This document shows positions 1-7,593 of a DNA stretch of 17,762 bases, in pieces (the stretch's first letter is position 1; each line of letters opens with the position of its first letter). The notes below the pieces were generated by a model that worked only from the letters and a program-made list of their open reading frames with translations, searched no databases and was not told where the DNA came from. The position numbers were made by a program, and so were the translations under genes. Source of the DNA: JAIVGZ01 sp964552205 (lineage in GTDB: Bacteria > Pseudomonadota > Gammaproteobacteria > Natronospirales > JAIVGZ01). The stretch lies in NCBI GenBank assembly GCA_964552205.1, contig CAZKFT010000038.1, positions 1 to 17,762 of the forward strand, read 5' to 3'.

Positions 1-443
1 TCTCCAAGATGTTCAATGATTTCTGGATGATTGACCGCGGATTCCTGCAGAAGAAGTTGCACGGTGATCTGCGTGACTTCGTGGCGCGCCCGCATGCGGA
101 AAAGGGCACAACTGTCATCGGCAAGCAGGAGCCGATGACCTCCGCGCAGTTGCGTATGCGTGACAACGGTCTGTCGCAGTTGCCGGTCATGGACGAAGGC
201 CGCTACATCGGCTTGGTGGATGAGCGCTCCATGATGCAGGCGCTGAAGGAAGGCGCTGGCCTGACAGACCCTGTCGGGAAAGCGATGCGGGTGGATTGTC
301 CAACGCTGGACTCCAGCGCGACGCAGGCGGAACTTGAAGCCGCCCTGGAGAAAGAGCCCACCGTCGTTGTCATGCATGACGGTGGATTTGCAGGTCTGGT
401 GACCCGCAGTGACTGGTTGGTATGGCGGAGGCAACAAGGCTGA
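1..443 (+). CDS. Cystathionine beta-synthase, C-terminal part (5' truncated by window)
   Basis: This is the C-terminal end of a cystathionine beta-synthase, which joins homocysteine and serine to make cystathionine (transsulfuration, cytoplasm). The frame is open from the window edge, so the gene begins upstream and the PLP-binding catalytic part is not visible. The first residues, SKMFNDFWMIDRGF, resemble the end of the catalytic domain in bacterial CBS proteins. They are followed by about 110 residues that read as a pair of CBS (Bateman) repeats, with LPVMDEGRYIGLVDE in the first and VVVMHDGGFAGLVTRSD in the second. The TGA stop at 441-443 shares its A with the likely ATG of the next gene, a PLP-dependent gamma-lyase, which supports the assignment and suggests translational coupling. 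A CBS-domain cysteine synthase homologue is the main alternative. Confidence 0.85.
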   Translation, partial: SKMFNDFWMIDRGFLQKKLHGDLRDFVARPHAEKGTTVIGKQEPMTSAQLRMRDNGLSQLPVMDEGRYIGLVDERSMMQALKEGAGLTDPVGKAMRVDCPTLDSSATQAELEAALEKEPTVVVMHDGGFAGLVTRSDWLVWRRQQG

Positions 444-1603
444 TGAGCGACAAGACGAAACACAGCGGCTTTGCAACGCGGGCCATCCACGCAGGTCAGT
501 CTCCGGACCCTTCGACTGGCGCCATCATGCCGCCGATTTACGCGACCTCCACGTATGTCCAATCCAGCCCGGGTGAGCACAAGGGTTACGAGTATTCGCG
601 GACACAGAACCCGACCCGCATGGCCTTCGAGCGTTGCATCGCCGATCTGGAAGGTGGCAAACACGGACTGGCTTTCGCCTCCGGGCTGGCAGCCACGGCG
701 ACGCTCTTGGACCTGCTGGATACCGGTGACCATGTGGTCGCCATGGATGATCTCTACGGCGGCACGCGCCGTCTGTTCACGCGGGTGCGGGAGCGCTCTG
801 CCGGTCTGAAATTCAGTTATGTGGACATGAGCGATGCCAGTCGCGTGGAAGCCGCCATCACCGACCGTACGCGCATGATCTGGGTGGAGACCCCGACCAA
901 TCCCATGCTGAAACTGGCGGACTTGTCCGCCATCGCGGCCATCGCCAAAGAGCACGGCATCCTGGCGGTGTGCGACAACACTTTCGCCACGCCTGCGGTG
1001 CACAGACCGCTGGACCATGGCTTCAACATCGTCATGCATTCGGCCACCAAGTACCTGAACGGGCACTCCGACATGGTCGGTGGTGTCCTGGTCACGGGTG
1101 ATGATGCGCTCGCAGAGAAGTTGTATTTCCTGCAGAACTCGGTGGGCGCAGTCATGGGGCCATTCGACGCCTTCCTGGCGCTGCGTGGTTTGAAAACGCT
1201 GCCACTGCGCATGACGCGTCACTGCGAGACGGCGCTGGAAGTCGCACGGTGGTTGGAGAAGCACCCCAAGGTCAGTCGGGTGATCTACCCCGGTCTTGAG
1301 TCACACCCGCAGTTCGCACTGGCGAAGAAGCAGATGTGCGGCTTCGGTGGCATCGTGAGTTTCGATATCAAGGGCGGCTTGCCGGAAGCACGGCGCGCAT
1401 TGGAGCGCTTCGAGGTGTTCGCGCTGGCCGAGAGTCTGGGTGGTGTCGAGTCGCTGGTGAATCATCCAGCCATCATGACGCACGCCTCCGTTCCGGCGGA
1501 GGTGCGTGCCGAGCTTGGCATCTCCGACACCCTGATCCGACTGTCGGTCGGCATCGAAGACCTCGCTGACATCATCGCCGATCTAGAACAGGCCCTCGCG
1601 TAA
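443..1603 (+). CDS. Cystathionine gamma-lyase / gamma-synthase, PLP-dependent
   Basis: This 386-residue enzyme belongs to the Cys/Met-metabolism PLP family. Next to a CBS gene it most likely cleaves cystathionine to cysteine, 2-oxobutyrate and ammonia, completing reverse transsulfuration. Visible hallmarks are YEYSRTQNPTR near residue 50, the glycine-rich FASGLAATATLLDLL, the WVETPTNPML and VCDNTFATP segments around the cofactor, and the Schiff-base lysine in HSATKYLNGHSD at about residue 203. SLGGVESLVNHPAIMTHA near the C-terminus is also typical. ATG 443 is preferred over ATG 422 because GGAGG at 427-431 lies 11 nt upstream and the protein then begins close to the conserved TRAIHAGQ. Cystathionine gamma-synthase or another sulfur lyase of the family cannot be excluded from sequence alone. 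Confidence 0.9.
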   Translation: MSDKTKHSGFATRAIHAGQSPDPSTGAIMPPIYATSTYVQSSPGEHKGYEYSRTQNPTRMAFERCIADLEGGKHGLAFASGLAATATLLDLLDTGDHVVAMDDLYGGTRRLFTRVRERSAGLKFSYVDMSDASRVEAAITDRTRMIWVETPTNPMLKLADLSAIAAIAKEHGILAVCDNTFATPAVHRPLDHGFNIVMHSATKYLNGHSDMVGGVLVTGDDALAEKLYFLQNSVGAVMGPFDAFLALRGLKTLPLRMTRHCETALEVARWLEKHPKVSRVIYPGLESHPQFALAKKQMCGFGGIVSFDIKGGLPEARRALERFEVFALAESLGGVESLVNHPAIMTHASVPAEVRAELGISDTLIRLSVGIEDLADIIADLEQALA

Positions 1604-1629
1604 CCAATCCCGTGGGAGCGGCCCAACCC

Positions 1630-1654
1630 GTGGGAGCGGCCCTCTGGCCGCGAA
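1630..1654 (+). repeat. REP palindrome, class A
   Basis: The unit has a GTGGGAG head, then the stem GCGGCC, loop CTCT, stem GGCCGC and a GAA tail. Its exact reverse complement occurs at 1762-1786 and 1934-1958, and an identical copy lies at 9905-9929. Confidence 0.9.
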
Positions 1655-1680
1655 TGTAGGAGCGGTGCTTTGCACCGCGA
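1655..1680 (+). repeat. REP palindrome, class B
   Basis: The unit has a GTAGGAG head, then stem GCGGTGC, loop TTT, stem GCACCGC and tail GA. It directly abuts the class A unit and is perfectly inverted at 1702-1727. The GTAG head resembles the 5' tetranucleotide described for REPs mobilised by RAYT (TnpA-REP) transposases; no RAYT gene is in the window. Confidence 0.9.
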
Positions 1681-1701
1681 CTATGATGAGCTTGGAGCCA
1701 T

Positions 1702-1727
1702 TCGCGGTGCAAAGCACCGCTCCTACA
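1702..1727 (-). repeat. REP palindrome, class B (inverted copy)
   Basis: This is a perfect 26-bp reverse complement of 1655-1680, and the match extends one more base pair outward (1654 with 1728). The two copies are separated by 21 nt and could form a long intramolecular stem. Confidence 0.9.
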
Positions 1728-1761
1728 TCCAAGATCCAAGCCTCCGTGCCAAAGCGGATAA

Positions 1762-1786
1762 TTCGCGGCCAGAGGGCCGCTCCCAC
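1762..1786 (-). repeat. REP palindrome, class A (inverted copy)
   Basis: This is the perfect reverse complement of 1630-1654, including one extra flanking pair (1629 with 1787). It forms the outer pair of the nested mirror arrangement. Confidence 0.9.
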
Positions 1787-1933
1787 GGGGGGAAACGCCA
1801 CGGCGGCGCGCTTGAGGAACAATGAGCGTACGCGACACGGGACTAGGTCGCAGAGCTACCTGAGACATCGTCGCGTACGCGTCGTGACTAAAGCGCAGCC
1901 GGCGTGGCTAAAGCTGGTTGCTGACACCAAGCT

Positions 1934-1958
1934 TTCGCGGCCAGAGGGCCGCTCCCAC
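1934..1958 (-). repeat. REP palindrome, class A (inverted copy)
   Basis: This is a third class A copy in the cluster, on the minus strand and identical to the unit at 1762-1786. It lies 50 bp beyond the prfA stop codon. Confidence 0.9.
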
Positions 1959-1975
1959 GTGAAGGTCAAGCCGGC

Positions 1976-1999
1976 GTGGGAGCGGCCCACGGGCCGCGA
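1976..1999 (+). repeat. REP palindrome, diverged class A
   Basis: The unit has a GTGGGAG head, stem GCGGCCC, loop AC, stem GGGCCGC and tail GA. It ends 9 bp from the prfA stop codon, so its RNA hairpin could act as a terminator or 3' stabiliser for the hemA-prfA transcript. Confidence 0.85.
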
Positions 2000-2008
2000 T
2001 GACAATGG

Positions 2009-3091
2009 TTAATCCGCGAGCGAGGCGAGGAGGTCGGCCTGGTGTTCGGCGAGCAACGGCCCGATGACGGGGTCCAGGTTGCCGCCGACGATGTCGTCAA
2101 TCTGGTACAGCGTCAGGTTGACGCGGTGGTCGGTGACGCGGCCCTGCGGGAAATTATAGGTACGGATGCGTTCAGAACGGTCCCCCGTGCCCACCTGCAG
2201 ACGCCGTTCCTGCTGCTGCGCCTTCTCCGCTTTTTCCCGCTCACCTGCCAGCAGCTTCGCCGACAACAGTGACATGGCCCGTGCGCGGTTCTTGTGCTGT
2301 GAACGTTCGTCCTGGCACTCGACCACGATGCCGCTAGGCAAATGGGTGATGCGAATGGCCGAATCGGTCTTGTTCACATGCTGCCCGCCCGCGCCGGAGG
2401 AGCGGAAGGTATCAATGCGCAAATCCGCGGGGTTGATATCAACCGACTCCACTTCCTCCACTTCGGGCAGGACCGCCACCGTACAGGTTGAAGTATGGAT
2501 GCGCCCTTGCGCCTCGGTGGCGGGTACGCGCTGCACGCGATGGGTGCCCGACTCGAACTTCAGTTTGGAATAGGCGCCGTGTCCGATGATGCGGGCGATG
2601 ACCTCGCGGTACCCGCCATGTTCACCTTCGTGCTCGGAGAGAATCTCGATGTTCCAACCCTGGGCCTCGGCATACCGCGTGTACATCCGGAACAATACGC
2701 CTGCAAACAATCCCGCCTCATCACCACCGGCTCCTGCCCGAATTTCCAGGAAGATGTTGGAGTCATCATGAGGATCACGCGGAAGCAGCAGCAGTTGCAG
2801 CTCAGCGCCGAGTTTCTCGAGGTCCGCCTTGCTGTCGCGGATCTCGTCTTCTGCCATCTTCCGCACCGATGGGTCAGCATCACGCTGCATGTCCTGCGCG
2901 GCAGACAGATTGTCATTGGCGGCGTTCCATCGTGCGAACACATCCATGACCGGTTCAAGGCGCGAGTATTCCTGCGAATAGGCTCGGAACTTGTTCTGGT
3001 CGGCAATGGTGCCCGCATCCCCGAGCAATGCGGACAGTTCCTCGAAGCGGGAGACCAGTTGCTCGAGTTTGGCGCGTATGGAGTCCTTCAT
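2009..3091 (-). CDS. prfA: Peptide chain release factor 1 (RF1)
   Basis: RF1 recognises UAA and UAG stop codons in the ribosomal A site and triggers hydrolysis of the finished peptide. The 360-residue length is the normal RF1 length. The codon-recognition tripeptide appears as PAT (residues 190-192, in RVPATEAQGRIHTS), as expected for RF1 rather than the SPF of RF2. The catalytic GGQ is at 235-237 within SSGAGGQHVNKTDSA. The ATG overlaps the hemA stop as ATGA (3088-3091), pointing to coupling with hemA, an arrangement also known in E. coli. The glutamine methyltransferase gene prmC, commonly next downstream, is not here: the strand runs into a REP cluster and a convergent gene. Confidence 0.97.
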   Translation of the reverse strand: MKDSIRAKLEQLVSRFEELSALLGDAGTIADQNKFRAYSQEYSRLEPVMDVFARWNAANDNLSAAQDMQRDADPSVRKMAEDEIRDSKADLEKLGAELQLLLLPRDPHDDSNIFLEIRAGAGGDEAGLFAGVLFRMYTRYAEAQGWNIEILSEHEGEHGGYREVIARIIGHGAYSKLKFESGTHRVQRVPATEAQGRIHTSTCTVAVLPEVEEVESVDINPADLRIDTFRSSGAGGQHVNKTDSAIRITHLPSGIVVECQDERSQHKNRARAMSLLSAKLLAGEREKAEKAQQQERRLQVGTGDRSERIRTYNFPQGRVTDHRVNLTLYQIDDIVGGNLDPVIGPLLAEHQADLLASLAD

Positions 3092-4347
3092 TGCTCGTCC
3101 GCAATCCCAAGAAGCCGACGCGCAGCAGATAGGGTCTCGCGGTCACCCTGGAAACTGGCATCACGGAGGTGGACAGTGGGCTGGTGCATCAGCTTGTTGG
3201 TGAGCGTGTGGGCCAGCCAGTGCAGCACCTGTTCCGGCGCATCACCGCGTGCCAGCATCCGCGTCGCCTCATCCAATGCTTCGTCTCGCGCACCACTCGC
3301 ACGGTCGCGCAGTGTGCGAATGGTGTCCACGGCATCCAGTGTGCGCAACACGCCGGTGAAGTGCGCGACACCCAGGTCGATGATGCGCTCTGCCTCCTCA
3401 GCGGCTTCTCGTCGCGATCGCATCCCATCTTCGATAACACCTTTGAGGTCGTCGACTGAATACAGATACACATCCTCCAGGTCACCGACTGCGGCCTCGA
3501 CATCGCGTGGTACTGCGACGTCCACAATGAATACCGGCCGGTGTTTGCGTTTGGAGAGCGCGGCCTTCATGTGGGCAACGGTCAGCACCGGTGTTGGGCT
3601 CGCCGTCGCCGAAATGATGATGTCCGCATCAGCGAGATGTGCATTGAGCGCGTCCAACGGTGCCGCCAGAGCGTTGAACTGCGTTGCGATGTCCTGGGCG
3701 CGTTCCACGCTACGGTTGACGATGAGCATACGACCGATACCGTTCGCACGCAGATGGCGGGCTGTGAGTTCGATGGTGTCGCCGGCACCGATCAGCAACG
3801 CGGAATGGCTATTGAAGTTGGCGAAGATCTGCCGCGCCAGGCTGACTGCTGCATAAGCGACCGACACCGGGCTCGCGCCGATACCGGTGTCGGTACGGAC
3901 CTGTTTGGCGATGGTGAAGGCGTGCTGGAAGGCGCGCGACAGCACGGCGCCTGCCGCGTGCTCTTCGACGGCGCATCGGTAGGCCTGTTTGAGCTGGCCC
4001 AGAATCTGCGGTTCGCCCAGCACCAGCGAGTCCAGGCCACAGGCCACCCGGAACAGGTGTCGGACAGCTTCCGGCCCCTCCACCCCATACACACACTCCC
4101 GGAGGCGCGCATCGTCAATGGCGCGGTAACGCCCGAACCATGACCGCAGTACCGATGTGTCGGGCGCAGACATAACGCTCCACACCTCGGTGCGGTTGCA
4201 GGTTGATACGACCACGGCCTCGTCGATGCCCGGAAGCTCACGCAGTTCGCCCAGTGCCAGCGGAAGCTGGTCCGGGCTGAAAGTCATCTGCTCGCGGATC
4301 TCGACGGGCGCGGTCTTGTGGTTGATTCCTAGTACGAAAATCGACAT
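3088..4347 (-). CDS. hemA: Glutamyl-tRNA reductase
   Basis: HemA reduces glutamyl-tRNA(Glu) to glutamate-1-semialdehyde with NADPH, the first committed step of C5 tetrapyrrole (haem) synthesis. The 419-residue product starts MSIFVLGINHKTAPVEIRE. The active-site cysteine is C50 in STCNRTE. LVLGEPQILGQLKQAY and the nucleotide-binding GAGDTIELTARHL are also family-typical, and the helical dimerisation region fills the C-terminus. The open frame extends to an ATG 51 nt upstream, but ATG 4347 is chosen because the conserved sequence begins there and the longer form would reach into the divergent promoter region. hemA and prfA share ATGA and form an operon. The divergent neighbour is the TPR lipoprotein gene. 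Confidence 0.97.
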   Translation of the reverse strand: MSIFVLGINHKTAPVEIREQMTFSPDQLPLALGELRELPGIDEAVVVSTCNRTEVWSVMSAPDTSVLRSWFGRYRAIDDARLRECVYGVEGPEAVRHLFRVACGLDSLVLGEPQILGQLKQAYRCAVEEHAAGAVLSRAFQHAFTIAKQVRTDTGIGASPVSVAYAAVSLARQIFANFNSHSALLIGAGDTIELTARHLRANGIGRMLIVNRSVERAQDIATQFNALAAPLDALNAHLADADIIISATASPTPVLTVAHMKAALSKRKHRPVFIVDVAVPRDVEAAVGDLEDVYLYSVDDLKGVIEDGMRSRREAAEEAERIIDLGVAHFTGVLRTLDAVDTIRTLRDRASGARDEALDEATRMLARGDAPEQVLHWLAHTLTNKLMHQPTVHLRDASFQGDRETLSAARRLLGIADEQ

Positions 4348-4409
4348 GAATGCGACCGCGGCAAATGTATGCGCTATTATCGGCACTCCTGTCCGCAACT
4401 GCCAGAGTC
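4348..4409. promoter_or_regulatory. Divergent promoter region, hemA / TPR lipoprotein
   Basis: Only 62 bp separate the two divergent start codons, so both promoters probably lie here or inside the opposite gene. An AT-rich core at 4375-4381 can be read as a -10 box in both directions: TATTAT (4375-4380) rightward and GATAAT (4376-4381) leftward. I see no convincing -35 box at the right spacing for either. The -10 assignment is weak and is inference. Confidence 0.3.
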
Positions 4410-6104
4410 ATGACACTTCGCCTTGCCATTCTTCCGCTTTTTCTGCTCTTGGCCGCCTGCGCCAGTACGCCCGTCATAGAGGGACAAACTGAGGCGTTGG
4501 AGGGTTTCAGCAGCCCCGAGTCCGCCATCAACTACCACTTGACCATCGGTGATATCGCGCTCAACCAGCGCGACTACCCGGCTGCCACTGATGCCTATAT
4601 GGCGGCCATGACCCTGTCCGAGGACCCTGCGGTGGCGGAGCAGGCGACCCGACTTGCCATACACACCGAACGCTATCTCGAAGCCATGCGTGCCGCTCGA
4701 CGATGGGCGTCCTTGGTCGAGGATGACACCCGACCACACGAGGGAGAGTTGGTCGCAGCCTTGCGAAGCGGTGATCTTGCGAGCGCACACCGACTGACAG
4801 CCGCGTTGCTGCAGATGTGGGGGGCACCCGAGGACTCCGCGTTCCGGTCACTCGGTCGATTATTGCTGGACGAGGAAGATCGTGAAGCCGTTGTCGAGCT
4901 GATGCTGCGCGTGGTGCGTCGCCACGATGTTGCTACCGCTTGGGAGGTCACCGCACTGGCAGCCTTGCGTGCGGAAGACCAGGAAGTCGCCAGGCGCGCG
5001 GTCGCACGCGCACGCATACTCGACCCGGACTCGTCGCAGGCGGCGATGCTGGAGGCGCGCATCCTGACACTGTCGGGCGACGAGGAACGCGGGCTTGCGC
5101 TGATGCACGCAGTCGTTGAGGAGAACCCGGACGACCCGTCACTGCGATTCACGCTGGCCGGCCTGTACCTGAATTTGGGGCGCTTTGACGAAGCCCGTGC
5201 GAATCTTGAGGAAGTTGTCGAGCAGGCCCCGGCCTATCTCGATGCGCGCTGGACGCTGGCGTTGTTGCTATTGCAGCAACGCGATGTGGATGCTGCAGAG
5301 CCGCATTTCCGGGCACTCCTCGCGGACCCTGTCCGCCGCCACGATGTGCCCTTCTACCTTGGCGGTGTGTATGAACTTCGCGAGGATTGGCAGTCGGCAT
5401 TCGAGTGGTTCGATGGCGTGGAGTTCGGGGACAACCGGCACACCGCGCGGGTCAAGGCCGCACAAATGCTGTTCCGTCTGGGACAGTACGACGAGGGACG
5501 CGAACGCCTCGCACTGCTACGCGCGGACCAACCGGCGGAGCGCCTACGTTTGTATCGCATCGAAGCCGAGCTCCTCATGCGAGCAGGGCAGGATGAGGAC
5601 GCCATGGCGGTGTTCGACGAGACTATCCAACACTTTCCGGAAGACCCGGGCCTAATTTACACCCGCGCCCTCGCACGCGAACGCCTGGGGCAGATTGCAG
5701 GTGCCATTGAAGACCTGCGCAGGGTGAACGAACTGTTGCCGGACAATGCCGAGGCGCAGAACGCACTTGGGTATGTTCTCGCGGACCGCGGTGATGCCTC
5801 GCAGTGGGATGAGGCCCGAGCGCTCATCGAACGTGCCGTGGAGCAGGAGCCCGACAACGCGGCGTTCATCGATAGTAAGGGTTGGGTGTTGTATCGTCTG
5901 GGCGAACTTGAGCAAGCCCGCATTTGGCTCGCGCGTTCCTGGGAGCTAATGAAGAATCCTGAAGTGGGCGCACACCTTGGCGAAGTCCTCTGGAAGCTTG
6001 GGGATCGCGACGCTGCGGAGGCAGTCTGGGAAGAGGCCGCGGCTGTCGATGCCGATCATTCGGTGTTGGTCGAAACCTTGCAGCGGCTCAAGGGTGATGA
6101 GTAG
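4410..6104 (+). CDS. TPR-repeat outer-membrane lipoprotein
   Basis: This 564-residue protein is built mostly of tetratricopeptide repeats, helical hairpins that bind partner proteins. It starts MTLRLAILPLFLLLAACAS, a lipoprotein signal peptide with lipobox LAAC (Cys17). The residue after Cys is Ala, not Asp, so it should be sorted to the outer membrane. TPR-like repeats are clear around residues 237-305 and 340-545, ending with a DSKGWVLYRLGELEQA repeat. ATG 4410 is chosen over ATG 4350 because it begins the signal peptide. The TPR lipoprotein upstream of lolB is a conserved gene pair in pseudomonads; its role is not established to my knowledge. Its stop overlaps the lolB start by 8 nt, which suggests a link to lipoprotein or envelope assembly. 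Confidence 0.88.
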   Translation: MTLRLAILPLFLLLAACASTPVIEGQTEALEGFSSPESAINYHLTIGDIALNQRDYPAATDAYMAAMTLSEDPAVAEQATRLAIHTERYLEAMRAARRWASLVEDDTRPHEGELVAALRSGDLASAHRLTAALLQMWGAPEDSAFRSLGRLLLDEEDREAVVELMLRVVRRHDVATAWEVTALAALRAEDQEVARRAVARARILDPDSSQAAMLEARILTLSGDEERGLALMHAVVEENPDDPSLRFTLAGLYLNLGRFDEARANLEEVVEQAPAYLDARWTLALLLLQQRDVDAAEPHFRALLADPVRRHDVPFYLGGVYELREDWQSAFEWFDGVEFGDNRHTARVKAAQMLFRLGQYDEGRERLALLRADQPAERLRLYRIEAELLMRAGQDEDAMAVFDETIQHFPEDPGLIYTRALARERLGQIAGAIEDLRRVNELLPDNAEAQNALGYVLADRGDASQWDEARALIERAVEQEPDNAAFIDSKGWVLYRLGELEQARIWLARSWELMKNPEVGAHLGEVLWKLGDRDAAEAVWEEAAAVDADHSVLVETLQRLKGDE

Positions 6105-6711
6105 TCGAATCGTATTGCTGTTCGCGGTTCTCGTGCTCGCCGGGTGTCAGACCTTGCCGCGCGCAGTACCGCCGGTCGGTGATGGCAGTGCTCCGGAGGT
6201 GGCTTTCGCCGAGCGACAGGCACTGTTTGCCAACATTGACGCTTGGACATTGCGTGGTCGAAGCGCCCTTTCAAACGATGGACGCGGTTGGAACGGTACG
6301 GTCAGTTGGGAACAGCGCGGTACAACCATGGATTTGCGCTTTCTCGCGCCTTTGGGCGCTGGCACCCTGTTGATTCAGGGCGATGCTGACTCCGTGCGTG
6401 TACAGGCCTCTGACGGCACGGACTTCCTGACCACAGACCCGGACATCGAGCTTGCGCACTTTCTTGGCGTGGAGGTGCCAGTGACGGCAATGCGCTGGTG
6501 GGTATTGGGCGTGCCGGTGCCAGACGTGAAAACCCACGCATTGGAACTGGACGAAGCGGGGCGTATGGTGCGCATGGTCCAATCCGGTTGGTCGGTGAGC
6601 TACCCACGCTATTCGGAGCGCGGTGGGCAGATTGTGCCCGGCATCGTGGTTGCTGAGCGGGATGGCACCCGGGTACGGCTGATCATCGACCGTTGGGAAC
6701 ACCATGATTGA
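6097..6711 (+). CDS. lolB: Outer-membrane lipoprotein receptor LolB
   Basis: LolB accepts lipoproteins from the periplasmic carrier LolA and inserts them into the outer membrane. It is itself an outer-membrane lipoprotein. The 204-residue product has a signal peptide with lipobox LAGC (Cys17, followed by Gln). Family-like features are WTLRGRSAL, the WNGTVSWEQRG strand and the tryptophan-rich VPVTAMRWWVLGVPVPD region, ending in VRLIIDRWE. ATG 6097 lies inside the end of the TPR gene (8-nt overlap), with AAGGG immediately upstream; the longer open frame back to 5977 would lose the N-terminal signal peptide. The last 8 nt overlap ispE. The position between the TPR gene and ispE matches conserved gammaproteobacterial order. 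Confidence 0.92.
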   Translation: MSSRIVLLFAVLVLAGCQTLPRAVPPVGDGSAPEVAFAERQALFANIDAWTLRGRSALSNDGRGWNGTVSWEQRGTTMDLRFLAPLGAGTLLIQGDADSVRVQASDGTDFLTTDPDIELAHFLGVEVPVTAMRWWVLGVPVPDVKTHALELDEAGRMVRMVQSGWSVSYPRYSERGGQIVPGIVVAERDGTRVRLIIDRWEHHD

Positions 6712-7528
6712 AGTCTTCGCACCCGCCAAGCTGAACCTTTTCCTGCACATCGTCGGTAGGCGCGATGATGGCTACCACGAGCTGCAGACGGTGTTTCAGT
6801 TCATCGATTTCTGTGACCGCATCCAGATTTCTCCCAGGGACGACGACGAGATTGTCCGCACGGGTGGCCTTGAAGGCTTGGCTCCCGAGGACGACCTGAC
6901 GGTGCGCGCTGCCCTTGCCCTGCGGGAAGCGAGCGGCGTCAGCCACGGCGTGACCCTGGATGTGGACAAGCGCATTCCGGCAGGCGGTGGCCTTGGCGGT
7001 GGCAGTTCGGACGCCGCCGCCGTGCTGGTCGCGCTGGACCGCTTGTGGCGACTGGGGTGGGAGCGTAGCCGCCTTGCGGCGCTTGGGCTGACTTTGGGCG
7101 CAGATGTGCCGGTTTTCGTGCTCGGCCACGCTGCCTGGGCCGAGGGCGTAGGGGACCGGCTCACCCCCATCGACCTCCCGGAACCGTGGTATCTGGTGGT
7201 TCACCCGGGCGTGAATATCCCCACCGGCGAATTGTTCCAGAGGCCTGAATTGACAAGGGATTCCCCGCGAATGACAATACGCGACTTTGTTTCGGGCGGT
7301 GGACGCAACGATTTCGAGCCGGTGGTCCGCGCGCACTACCCTGAGGTGGCGGCGGCGCTGGACTGGCTGGACGATGTCGGCAAGGGCCGACTGACCGGAA
7401 CGGGGTCGTGTGTGTACGCGGAATTTGCTTCACGGGAACAGGCAGAGACGGTACTCGCTTCGATGCCGGGGGATTGGGCCGGGTTCGTAGCGAGAGGTTT
7501 GAACCGGTCACCACTATTTGGGGCGTAG
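6704..7528 (+). CDS. ispE: 4-diphosphocytidyl-2-C-methyl-D-erythritol kinase
   Basis: IspE phosphorylates CDP-methylerythritol in the MEP pathway that makes isoprenoid precursors. The 274-residue GHMP-family kinase has the N-terminal PAKLNLFLHIVGRRDDGYHE with the catalytic-site lysine K9. The glycine-rich ATP loop PAGGGLGGGSSDAA is at 92-105, LGADVPVF carries catalytic D134, and LTGTGSCVYAEF is the third GHMP motif. The start overlaps lolB by 8 nt. At the other end, the codons for the last two residues (GGG GCG) and the TAG stop (7526-7528) are part of the tRNA(Gln) gene, a 10-nt overlap on the same strand. Confidence 0.97.
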   Translation: MIEVFAPAKLNLFLHIVGRRDDGYHELQTVFQFIDFCDRIQISPRDDDEIVRTGGLEGLAPEDDLTVRAALALREASGVSHGVTLDVDKRIPAGGGLGGGSSDAAAVLVALDRLWRLGWERSRLAALGLTLGADVPVFVLGHAAWAEGVGDRLTPIDLPEPWYLVVHPGVNIPTGELFQRPELTRDSPRMTIRDFVSGGGRNDFEPVVRAHYPEVAAALDWLDDVGKGRLTGTGSCVYAEFASREQAETVLASMPGDWAGFVARGLNRSPLFGA

Positions 7529-7593
7529 CCAAGTGGTAAGGCAACGGGTTTTGATCCCGTCATTCCCAGGTTCGAATCCTGGCGCCCCAGCCA
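7519..7593 (+). tRNA. tRNA-Gln (anticodon TTG), CCA encoded
   Basis: A full cloverleaf can be drawn. The acceptor arms TGGGGCG (7519-7525) and CGCCCCA (7583-7589) pair, with discriminator G7590 and genomic CCA at 7591-7593. The D arm is GCC-AAGTGGTAA-GGC. The anticodon stem is ACGGG/CCCGT with loop TTTTGAT, giving anticodon TTG at 7551-7553. The T arm is CCAGG-TTCGAAT-CCTGG. The gene begins inside the 3' end of ispE and ends 3 nt before the prs Shine-Dalgarno, so it is probably excised from a polycistronic transcript. Confidence 0.97.

Larger units (their letters stand above)
1604..2008. repeat. Intergenic REP cluster between convergent genes
   Basis: These 405 bp separate the stops of the gamma-lyase gene and prfA and hold no convincing gene. 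The stretch contains six complete REP-type palindromes plus one 5' fragment at 1612-1624, which has the head and first stem arm only. Each complete unit has a GTGGGAG or GTAGGAG head, a GC-rich hairpin and a short tail. Two sequence classes are present: one with stem GCGGCC/GGCCGC and one with GCGGTGC/GCACCGC. Between 1790 and 1933 I see only minor structure: an 11-bp inverted repeat, GCGTACGCGAC at 1826-1836 against 1870-1880, and an 11-bp direct repeat, AGCCGGCGTGG at 1897-1907 and 1969-1979. The hairpins may end transcription from both sides. Confidence 0.85.

Noticed and set aside
203..1264. Long minus-strand open frame opposite the CBS and gamma-lyase genes
   Set aside because: The composition is His-, Arg- and Gln-rich with no recognisable motifs, while the plus strand encodes clear conserved enzymes. 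Typical antisense shadow in GC-rich DNA.
1629..2000. CRISPR array
   Set aside because: The repeats are individually palindromic, occur in both orientations and have irregular spacing from 0 to about 150 bp. This is REP architecture, and no cas genes are present.
1665..2012. Possible small gene in the REP cluster
   Set aside because: Its codons are made largely of repeat sequence; no Shine-Dalgarno, domain or plausible composition.
2495..3856. 453-codon plus-strand open frame opposite prfA and hemA
   Set aside because: It crosses the junction of two conserved minus-strand genes, has a low-complexity Ser/Arg-rich second half, and lacks motifs.
7057..7081. REP-like string inside ispE (GTGGGAGCG head followed by a GCCGC/GCGGC hairpin)
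   Set aside because: The IspE protein has normal length and aligns through this point with the E. coli enzyme as recalled, with no insertion. The match is probably coincidence of GC-rich codons.
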